Shown here: piece after piece, positions 33,094-44,000 of the stretch
Numbering within the stretch: position 1 is the first letter of the stretch
Layout of the letters: each line of letters starts with the position of its first letter
Origin: Dactylorhiza incarnata
Lineage: Eukaryota > Streptophyta > Magnoliopsida > Asparagales > Orchidaceae
Length of the DNA: 64,000 nt
NCBI GenBank assembly: GCA_033032865.1
Contig: JAWHQI010000329.1
Location: 496,001-560,000, forward strand
Direction: 5' to 3'
The notes under the pieces: generated by a model
The model's database searches: none
The model's input: only the letters and a program-made list of their open reading frames with translations
Told to the model about the DNA's origin: nothing
Made by a program: the position numbers and the translations under genes

Positions 33094-33161
33094 GCTAGGG
33101 TCGAGTAAGGGTTAGTCGCAACCCCCTTTCGAACGCTGAGACCGGGAAACTGGTTTCAACA
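33094..33161 (+). repeat. 3' LTR of element A, last part
   Basis: It starts with the second copy of the target GCTAG and continues GGTCGAGTAAGGGTTAG to GGTTTCAACA, as at the end of the 5' LTR. The CCAGT that follows is the right target duplication of element A. Confidence 0.92.
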
Positions 33162-34990
33162 CCAGTAATGGGGTGTGGGCAAACCGCACCCCAGTATTGG
33201 GGTGCGGTCTTGACCGTGCTCGGCGCTGACGAAGTGCGAATCGCGTTCCGGCGGATTCCTCCACCCTTATTATCACGGGTTGGATTTTGACCCCACTACT
33301 CCATAGTGGAACCTCCTCTAAACGCACTCCGAGAGTGCCTATGAATCTATGTGCGCACATCAATTTTTTTTAACAAAAAAATGGTTTCTTTTAACAAAAA
33401 AATGATTTATTTCAAAAATAACTACAAAATCCCGCACCTTCCTCCAAGTACGTTCCCCGTATAGAATTATTTCTCGTCTATTAGGCGTAGCAGTTGCGGT
33501 TTGGCGCGACAGTTGCTTCCATGACCGCTCTTGATTCTGATCTAGTACCGATCGACGGAGACAAGGAGCTGGACGAGGTATTTCAGACCCAGCGCGTCGA
33601 TCCAGTCGTCATTCGTCATCAGCAACGTCAGACGACTGGAGGCAACTGCTTCCATCTTCTCCTGCGATCGACGCAACCTCGTGGAGTTGTACGAGGTTTT
33701 CTCCCGACAATTTTTGTGAACAAAAGGGGAGACGCGTGAAATATAATATGCGTTTTTGGGATTCGCAAAAGCGGGGGAGGAGAAGCGGGCCGAATGCACG
33801 AGAAAACTACGGATTTTGGGAGTTCACGTTTCTTCTCCGCCGCGCCAAACGACGAATAAATTGCGGTGGCGTTTTTAATTAAGGGCAATGTTATAAGCAG
33901 TCCATTGATATTTGTAGTTCAAATATTTTATTCGCAGGCCAATATGTTTATTCGCACCCCAAAATTTATTTATTAAAAATAGTACTAAAAAACTTGAAGC
34001 TCTATTATCAATGCGGCAATGCGTGATAAGAAGTTAACTCGAGCTATAGATGTTGAATGTACAAAGCCTATTTATTCGTTAAGAAGTTAACTTGAGCTAG
34101 AACATTGTTGCTTCTTCAATTTCACTTTGCTTGCTAAGGAGTCCTCTATTTGTTTGAGCTTGAGTCAGTTTATAAGTCGGCAAAAGCCGACAAAGCAAGC
34201 TTGCTTCATCCGTACGAAAACCTTGTTGACTTTGGAGCTCTCGATCAATCCTCATCTAGAGCTGCATTCTGCCGCTTCCTTTCTCTCAACTTCAAATCTT
34301 GATCGCCGCCGGTGGCAGATTCAGAAAATTATAAACGAGGGTGCACAAAAAATTCTAAACACAACGGTACATAAAATGTTACATTGGGCGGGGGTGAGTA
34401 GACGGGGCACATGTTGAAAATTAATTTTAGAGATGCACATAGCTGCAACTGTCTGCAAATAACCAAATTTGGTCTGCGAATAACCAAATTTGACCTACGA
34501 ATAACCAATTTTTCTTTTGCTTATAACAAATCACAAAAAATGAGTGTGACAGTGTCCCTTTGACCCCCCTCTGAATCCGCCCCTGAGTCCGCCGCCTTTG
34601 CCTAAAGCCATGCTCTGTTTTAAAACAGAGGAGATTTTGATTGTACTGCCAACAACGACAATGAGGAGAAAATATGTATTTTGGACTGCGATTAAGCAGA
34701 ATATAATTAGAGATTTTAAACTTTTTTTAAGAAGTGCGAATAGCTGTTTTAGGACTGTTGGCCATTATTAATTGCGTTAGATAGAGATTATGTAGAAATG
34801 GGTACATAAATATTAATTTTATATTTAATGCTTTAATTGCTTTTATGTTCGCTATACGGTCCGCCTATACTCAGTTACTTCCCTCTTCCCCCCATTTTCA
34901 CCAGCCACCCTCCACTATCTGAGCTGAGTCCACGAAGCTATTAGGGCTTCTGGATCTCACCGGAGTCTGCCGTGGATCTCGCCGGAAACC
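33162..34990. other. Right flank of element A and upstream region of the KH gene
   Basis: 33167-33360 continues the GC-rich repeat that lies left of element A. From 33361 the sequence is AT-rich. At 33886-33905 GGGCAATGTTATAAGCAGTCC resembles the end of the Mutator MITE at 10317. Near 34440-34520 a GCGAATAACCAAATTTG phrase repeats three times and ends GCTTATAACA, so a diverged relative may span 33886-34530. The last 150 bp before 34991 are C/T-rich like a 5' UTR. No other gene was recognised. Confidence 0.45.
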
Positions 34991-35097
34991 ATGTCCTCCG
35001 GCAGGTACATGGCGTTCTCCCCATCTCCCTCCGCCCCACACTCCCCGCACATCTCAGGTATCCGGTCTGCGACCAACGCCCTCGTCGAGCAGGAAAA
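34991..35097 (+). CDS. KH gene exon 1
   Basis: From the ATG; it ends in LVEQE plus two bases of a Lys codon. The donor is GTACGC. The start is chosen because this is the only ATG giving the conserved N-terminus. Confidence 0.9.
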
Positions 35098-38000
35098 GTA
35101 CGCCTGAACTCCCTCTCCCTCACTCTATTTCTTTCTATGTCCCTGCGAATACATATTCTTATAAGGCTCTGTCTCGTTGCACTTTTTTTTGCTGTCGGCT
35201 CTCCTTGGAATGGATCTATGGAGGTCGATCTCCTATTGGAAAATTCCGATATGATATGGTTCATAGTTCGTTAATGTCTTGAGATTTATAGAGATAGATT
35301 CAGTGTTGTAGCCTTTTTTTTTGCTGTCAGTACTTGGTTTAAGATCCATGCTCGTGTCATTTTTATCTGCATTATTTATTTTTCCTGGGGTTTAGGGTTC
35401 GGTGAATGTAATGAATTCTGTGTTGATGCTATAATGTGGAGACAATATTTTGTTTTTGTTGTATTTGTCATGGTTCTGCTTCACTGATTTTGGTATTGAA
35501 GTCTGATTGTCTTCTCTGGTGACTGTTTAGCATGGAAGGTTAACCATTGGAGGATCTGGTAATTTGAGAGATTTGTACTCTTCGATTTGTCCAGTGTTTT
35601 TTTTGTATAAGATCTACATACTTCATGTTTGTGATGTTCGTTCTGTGATAATAGGTCATCTTCACTGTGATCGGAAGAAATATTTGCTTGACTATGAATC
35701 TTAGCATTTGCACACATTTTTAGTGCTCTCTATTACAAATTTGATGTTCTCTCCTGTGTGTCAGGTATCTTACTGAGCTATTGGCGGAGCGCCATAAGCT
35801 TGGACCCTTTATGCCAGTACTCCCACATAGCTATAGATTGTTAAACCACGGTGAGCTTCAACCTGTAGGCTTGTGGAGTTAGCTTATGCTTATGAGTTTT
35901 TTTAGCCACAATATTCTGTAAGCTACTTTCTGAATAATAATTATATATGCTGCGGATATCATAAGTTTTTTGTTTAATTATCGTCTTACCTGTTGCAGCA
36001 ATTTAGATTATTATAGTTTTTAGCTCATGAAAAAGAAGAAGCTAAAACAACAATGCCCATATGATATTCTCATGTTTTGGTCCACTTTTTGAAGTCATTA
36101 TCAATGTCCGATACCTCATCAAGAGATAGTGAACTGAGTTTTATTCCCCTATCATCCTTTGATGCCTTGAATTTAATAATTATTCGCTTTGTGGATGTTG
36201 TTTACATGTATGGAGAAGATATAAAGTTTGCATTTGATAATCATGAATTCCTATATTTTTTGTTAGTCACGATAATTCACCGAGAAACTTTTACATATGC
36301 ATTCTTGGGACGGGGCACTGCTGCAGGTCTGGCGGCCGGACGAGTATCCAGCGGCCGGACTTGGAACTCCGCTTCAACCAAACAGGCGAGGTCCATGGCC
36401 TCAGCAATAGACGGCAGGTGGTGCGTGCACATGCATGTGCAGGCGGGCGCTGATATGCGGTAGTAAGTCATTCATGAAGAAACTGAGGTAATGATCGGGA
36501 GGAAAACCCGACACATGTGTGTCCAATGCAATGAATTCGTCGATGTAGTCGTCGAGGGACCCCAACTGGCGGATGCCACAAAGACGTTCCATGGCGGATC
36601 CCGAGTAACGGACATCGTAACGACGAATAAGGTCCCACTGCAGGTCCAACCACGACATAGTGGGCTTGGACTGATGTAGCCAGCGAACCCAATGGGGAGC
36701 GGAGCCCTCCATGTCGATGAGGGCCTTACTGACCTTGTGCGGCTCCGGAATCTGAAGCACGTTGACAAATTGTTTCGGCAGGTCAGACCAAATTGTTACC
36801 ACTCGGAATGGAGACTGGCCTAAATATGAGAGAGGATGGGAAGAGAGGAAGTGGGAGGAATGAAAATAACCACTTGGAACTCTGCTTCAACCAAACGGGC
36901 GAGGTCCATGGCCTCAACAATAGAAGGCGGGTGGTGCGTGTGCAGGCGGACGCGAATAGTGGTAGTAAGCCATGCATGAAGAAACTGAGGTAATGATCAG
37001 GAGGAAGATTCGGCACTTGCGTGGACATTGCAATGAATTCGTCGATGTAGTCGTCGAGGAACCCCAACTGGCGGATGCCACAAAGACGCTCCATGGCGGA
37101 TCTCGAGTGACGGACATCGTAACAATGAATAAGGTCATGCTGCAAGTCCGACCACGACATAGTGGGCTTGGACTGACGTAGCCAACAGACCCAATGGAGA
37201 GCAGAGCCTTCCATGCCGATGAGGGCCGTACTGACCTTGCGCGGCTCCGGGATTTGAAGCACGCCGAAGAACTGCTCCGGCAGGTCAGACCAAATTGTTA
37301 CCACTCGGAATGGAAACCGGTAGCAACCCTAAATCTGAGATAGAAGGAAGGGAAGATAGGAAGAGGGAGGAAAGAAAATAACCACTGTGGTTTCCGCTAT
37401 TTTAGAATATTATCCAAGATACCGATTACATTGCCCCCGTGGGTTTATATAACACCCCCTGGTCCGAATACAAAAAAGGGAAAGATACATGCGTGATGCG
37501 TCTTAATTGTTTTCCGCCGACGTGTCGCTAGCTTCCTTTCATGACACTTATATACCCGCCACACTGGAGGACGTCCCTCTCCTTTCTCCGCGTCCGTAAC
37601 AAATGAAGTTTTCAAAAGCAATTCAATCAGTTTGAGATATTCAACTTTGGGATGCCCTGTTCTTTTTATTTGCTATATTTCAGTTGTATACCAGTATTAT
37701 ATTTGGCAAATAGTTTAGGATAAAGAAGCTATCCAAGTTGAGTGTGACAAGTTTTTTTTTAAAAATTAACGTGCATTAAAAGATGGAAATATATTGTGAA
37801 GAATGAATTTATTGGATAATCAGAGCAGCATTTATTGGAAATAGAGTAGCAACAAATGGTCTTACACAACTTGGTATGTACAAATGATGGCTTAATATGC
37901 ACTTATTGTTGGAGACAAAAAGTGCGGAGCGGGCTCGAGTGGAGCCCATGTTTGTGGCTTGTATCAAAGTGGGTTATCTTTCTTACGCATTAGCCCTACA

Positions 38001-41000
38001 TGGCCTGCTAGGTTTATATTGTTGTGGTTTATAAGCAACTGATTTCTCCTCCCTTCATCTTGGGGTTTTGGGATGAAAGTCATGGTTTCTTACGTAGTAT
38101 CAGAGAGGTAGTTTTTGTATGCACGTGGATCCCCGTGGACCACATGTGAGGGAGTGTTGGATATGAAAGTGTGGAGCGGGTTTGAGTGGAGCCCACATGT
38201 GTGGGTTGTATCCAAGTGGGTTATCCGTCTCACACATTAGGCCTACACGACTGATTAGGCTTATGTTGCTGACTTGCTGTGCTTTATAAGCACTCCTCAC
38301 ATGGGCCATAGGGATCCACATGCATATATAATCGACCGCTTCGATACCATATAAGAAACCACGGCTTCCATCTCAAAATCCCGAGGTGAACGAAGGAGAA
38401 GCCAGATGCTTATAAAGCACAAGAATGTAAGCTTAGCTAGCCATGTGAAACAAACGTGTGTGACGAATAATATAACATCTAATAATAAAGCACAATAATG
38501 TAAGCTTAGCTAGCCATGTGAGACTAATGTGTGTGACGAATAATATAACATCTAATAATAAAGCACAAGAATGTAAGCTTAGCTAGCCATGTAAGACTAA
38601 TGTGTGTGACGGATAATATAGCATTTAATAGTCCTGATAAGCTTAGATTATGTTTACAAATGAAACATCACATCAATGTATTACCCATGAACACATAAAG
38701 AGCCATGAGCCATCTAATTTAATATATCATTGTGTTTATCATCATTCAACCTAAGTTATTAAAGGTCCAAGGCGCACCAAGGTGCAAAGGAGCCCTGGAG
38801 CCTAAGTGCAAGGCGCAAGGTGCACCGAGGCGCAAAAGGGGCCTGGAGCCTAGGTGCAAGGCGCAGGCGCGCGCCCGAGGCACGTGAGTCGCAAAAATGG
38901 GGAAAAAATAAAATCAGTGAATTTGGCGCCCAATTCATGGAAAATCAGCGAATTGGATGCCCAATTCGCTGAATTTCTGCGAATTGGGCGCCCACTTCAC
39001 TGAAATTCAGCAATTGGGTGCCTAGGTGCGCCTGTAGGATAGAGCGCTTACCCAACTGTTCCAAAAGACCGGACTTATGGAAATGACGCTACCGGACTTA
39101 TGGAAATGACGCTACCGGACTTATGGAAATGACGCTACTCTTTTCCCTTAAGGAAGTAGCAAAGCGCCACGGGTCAAGTGAAGGAACGCTGGACCCAACA
39201 ATCCCCCCCACCCCCAGCGTCCAGCACGACCCGCCAGCTCAGAGGTGGGCCCCACATGGCTCAGAGGTGGCGCACCACATGGCTTAGAGGTAGGGTTGCC
39301 ATATGGCTGCGGTCACCTGACCCGCCGGACCCACACAGGTAGAGAGCAATTTCGGGATTTATTAGTGTCCGATCTCGAACCCGTGACCTCCTCTGATACC
39401 ACTTGTAGGATAGAGCGCTTACACAATTGTTCCAAAACCCCGAACTTATCGAAAGAGCGCTACTTTTTCCCCTTAAGGAAGTAGCAAAGCGCCACGGGTC
39501 AAGTGAAGGAACGCTGGACCCAACAACGCCTCAGGCACATCGCCCACCTAAGCTTTGCTGGGGCGCAATGGGGTTTGCCCAGTGCCCCTGACACGCCTAG
39601 GCGCGCGCCTTGATAACTTAGCATTCAACACAACTATAGAGTAATGAAATGATGAGTAGAGATGACTTAAATTCAATTAAAACTTTTCAAGAGAAATTAT
39701 TTTACTCTAAGAATCTAAATGCCCCTAAGGTGTAAGTTTTCAATTATTATCCACATTCTTAAAGATTAAAAATTAACCACACCTTAGGGTTATTCTCATA
39801 ATTTACTTCATAACTTGGTTAAGACATACTTCTTATTTCATAACATACATTCATAACTTTTAAAATTAATCTTTCTCATAGTTTGCTTATATAATTTCTA
39901 TATTTTACTTCTTTTCATAACTTATGCATACAAAATTTTATACTCATCTTTTCTCATACTTACCATTGGTGCATAGACTTAAACATTTATCATCTTTATT
40001 CATTCTTTCTTTTAAACTTGTGAATTCACTTGGAGACAAATCCAAGACCAACCCTTGCGGTCGGTTGAGAAATTAGTAACTCGTGCATGATCTAAAATTA
40101 TGGTGAGGTTGCCCTCACCCCCTTGCGGGACATAAACTATTGTGATGTCATAACTCATAAGGCTTCGCCACTTAACGGTTTGACCCGCCATGAGCAGTAA
40201 TGATTATGAATTTAACTATAGTGAATTTTCACCTAACTATGACAAGGTTAGCTAACCTTGCCCTCACGTATTCGCCCCTAAGTAGACTCACAAGTGAGCT
40301 TACCTTCTTTCTTTATTCTTCCTCATATTTTATGTTCTTGAATCTATTACATAAGCTATTCTTCATTTATTCTTATATTTCGTATTCTTACAACTATTAC
40401 ATACATTACTACAAGGTGCAGGTATACATTGAACGTAATCTACCAAATGTCTTGCCATTTGTAGTTCCAAGTGTTGAAACCAGAGAACTGGTCTCGACGT
40501 TCGAAAGGGGGATGCAACTAACCCTTACTTGACCCGAGCTAGAACCCTTGACCAGCTGCTAAGAATCGAAAGACCTTGCCCTATGAAGAACACCTGAGTC
40601 CAGAAACGAACCCTTTAAGCTGCAGCGTGGAGGTCCCACCACACACCCGGAAGCTCACAAGGAACTTCCCATCCCAAGCCAATGCTGAGCCTGGGCACCT
40701 TGGAGGGCACTAAGGACCACCTCACCGTCAACCTCCACTGACAGGGGGAGGGGGTAGTGCCTGCTCACAAGACACACACGAGGAGAGGGGTGGAGACCAA
40801 CCCTTCCCAAGGTGCCCATGGGGGTCTATTTATAGACTTCCCAAAATTGGGCTGCGGATAACGCAAATCGATTATCCGCAGCTCAACCACGAACCTGAAC
40901 GACCAACACAGGCGGGGGGGGGGGGGGGGGAGTGGAGGTTGAGACGTCCACTCTCCCCCTTGCCGGGGGTCGGGTGAGTGGACCAAGGTCCACCACCCGA

Positions 41001-44000
41001 ACTGGGCGAGTGGACCTCATTGCCCACTCAGCTAACCGGGCGAGCGGACCATAGGTCCACTCGCCCAGTTGCCCGGGGCGAGTAGACCTGTGGTCTAATC
41101 GCCCCTACTTCGGGAGGTCCACTCGCCCCTCCATTCGGGCGAGTGGACCTTAGGTCCACTCGCCCGGAGCCTTGGGCGAGTGGACCTTAGGTCCACTCGC
41201 CCAAGTGGGAAGTGTTCCCCCCTGGGTCTTCTCTTTCTCGGTCTTGGCTACTTTCGGCTAGTCAAATTTCTGCGTCACGGCCAATCTCTCTACCACGACC
41301 TTCTCCGCATCGGGTCACACCGACTCGGAAAATATGAGGGTTGTACACAATCCCCGCTATTTTCGAGTTTGTCTCAAACTCGGAAAGAAAGTCCAACCCA
41401 CCTATTTGACGAGTAGGTGAGGCTTTAGAATAACCCACGAAGAGCCCTGCCAACGGGTTACTCTTGCCGAGTTTTTCAGCTGAACCTGACTTGAGGCGGA
41501 AGACGAACCTTTCTCCACTTAACAACCCTCCTGTGAGCCGAGCTCAACTGGAGGTGGAGAAAGCTCAACACCTTAGGTCGAACTAAACTCGACCTGAGGT
41601 GGAAGAAAACTCAACACCTCTAGTCGAGCCGAACTCGACTTGAGGTGGAAGGCAAACCTTTCTCCACTTAATAACCCTCCTGTAAGCCGAGCTCAACTGG
41701 AGGTGGAGAAAGCTCAACACCTTAGGTCGAATTAAACTTGACCTGAGGTGGAAGAAAACTCAACATCTCTAGTTGAGCCGAACTCGACCTGAGGTGGAAG
41801 GCAAACCTTTCTCCACTTAACAACCCTCCTGTGAGCCGAGCTCAACTGGAGGTGGAGAAAGTTCAACACCTTAGGTCGAACTAAACTTGACCTGAGGTGG
41901 AAGAAAACTCAACACCTCTAGTCGAGTCGAACTCGACCTGAGGTGGAAGACAAACCTTTCTCCACTTAACAACCCTCCTGTGAGCCGAGCTCAACTGGAG
42001 GTGGAGAAAGCTCAACACCTTAGGTCGAACTAATCTTGACCTGAGGTGGAAGAAAACTCAACACCTCTAGTCGAGTCGAACTCGACCTGAGGTGGAAGAC
42101 AAACCTTTCTCCACTTAACAACCCTCCTGTGAGCCGAGCTCAACTGGAGGCGGAGAAAGCTCAACACCTTAGGTCGAACTAAACTTGACCTGAGTTGGAA
42201 GAAAACTCAACACCTCTAGTCGAGCCGAACTCGACCTGAGGTGGAAGACAAACATTTCTCCACTTAACAACCCTCCTGTGAGCCGAGCTCAATTGGAGGT
42301 GGAGAAAACTCAACACCTTAGGTCGAACTAAACTTGACCTGAGGTGGAAGAAAACTCAACACCTCTAGTCGAGCCGAACTCGACCTGAGGTGGAAGGCAA
42401 ACCTTTCTCCACTTAACCCTCCTGCGAGCCGAGCTCAACTGGGGGTGGAGAAAACTCAACACCTATGGTCGAGCTAAACTCGACCTATGGTCGAGCTAAA
42501 CTCGACCTATGGTCGAGCTAAACTCGACCTATGGTCGAGCTAAACTCGACCTGAGGTGGAGGAAAAAGCAACATCTTCCCAAACCAACTGAGGGCGGAGA
42601 ACCAGTCCACTTCTTAGGTGCTTACCTCCCCTGAAGGCGGAGGAACTCAACCATCTTACCAAAGCAACTGGGGGCAGAGAACCAGTCCACGTCCTAGGTG
42701 CTTACCTCACCTGGAGGCGGAGGAACTGCACCATCTTACCAAAGCAACTGGGGGCAGAGAACCGATCCACGTCCTATGTGCTTACCTCACCTGGAGGCGG
42801 AGGAACTCAACCATCTTACCAAACCAACTGGGGGCAGAGAACCAGTCTAGTCCTAGGTGCTTACCTCACCTGGAGGCGGAGGAACTCAACCATCTTACCA
42901 AACCAACTGGGGGCAGAGAACCAGTCCACGTCCTAGGTGCTTACCTCACCTGGAGGCGGAGGAACTCAACCATCTTACCAAACCAACTGGGGGCAGAGAA
43001 CCAGTCTACGTCCTAGGTGCTTACCTCACTTGGAGGCGGAGGAACTCAACCATCTTTCTAAACCAACTGGGGGCAGAGAACCTGTCCACGTCCTAGGTGC
43101 TTACCTCACCTGGAGGCGGAGGAACTCAACCATCTTACCAAACCAACTGGGGGCAGAGAACCAGTCCACGTCCTAGGTGCTTACCTCACCTGGAGGCGGA
43201 GGAACTCAACCATCTTACCAAACCAGTTACCAAGTAGCGAGTCGACCCGATGAGCCTCCCATCTGCCGGCATTACTGAGCCCGATGAATGGTCTCTAGTC
43301 GGGGATCTTACCGATTGGAGGCGGAAGTACCCGTCCGCGTCCTAGGTGCCTTGCTTACCTGGAGGCAGAGGAACTCAACACCTTCCCAATCCAATTGGAG
43401 GCGGAAGTACTCATCTACGTCCTAGGGGCTTAGCTTACCTGGAGGCAGATGAACTCAACGCCTGCCCAAAGTAGTTACCAAGTAGCGAGTCGACCCGATG
43501 AGCCTCCCATCCGCCGGCATTACTGAGCCCGGTGAATGGTCTCTAGTCGGAGATCTTACCGATTGGAGGCGGAAGTACCCGTCCGCGTCCTAGGTGCCTT
43601 GCTTACCTGGAGGCAGAGGAACTCAACACCTTCCCAATCCAATTGGAGGCGGAAGTACCCATCCACATCCTAGGGGCTTAGCTTACCTGGAGGCAGAGGA
43701 ACTCAACGCCTTCCCAAACCAGTTAGCATGTGGCCAGTCGACCCGATGAGTCTCCCATCAGCCGGTATGACTGAGCCTGGTGAATGGTCTCTAGTCGGGG
43801 ATCTTACCAACTGGGGGCGGAGTACCCATCCACACCCTAGGTGCTTACCTTCACCTGGAGGCAGAGGAACTCAACACCTTCCCAAGCCACTTAGCATGTG
43901 GCCAGTCGACCCGATGAGTCTCCCATCAGCCGGCATGACTGAGCCCGGTGAATGGTCTCTAGTCGGGGATCTTACCTAAGATACTACCTCTAAATATTTC

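Larger units (their letters stand above)
12665..33161 (+). mobile_element. Tat-lineage Ty3/gypsy element A, interrupted by element B and a hAT
   Basis: The 5' LTR is 12665-13504. The 3' LTR is 19311-20137 continued at 33094-33161. The flanking duplication is CCAAT (12660-12664) and CCAGT (33162-33166), one base different. The interior (13505-19310) has a primer site, one long pol frame, tandem repeats and a polypurine tract. It has no gag core, zinc knuckle or protease. It contains a hAT in its repeats and the whole of element B in its 3' LTR. A second RNase H domain between the first RNase H and integrase places it in the Tat group. Without the insertions it would be about 6.9 kb. Confidence 0.9.

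Noticed and set aside
33494..33888. Frames upstream of the KH gene on both strands
   Set aside because: No homology and no splice or start support. Possible promoter-proximal or repeat sequence only.
42618..43176. Repeated short frames [14 protein letters not shown]
   Set aside because: They follow from the 80-bp repeat of element C and shift frame between copies.
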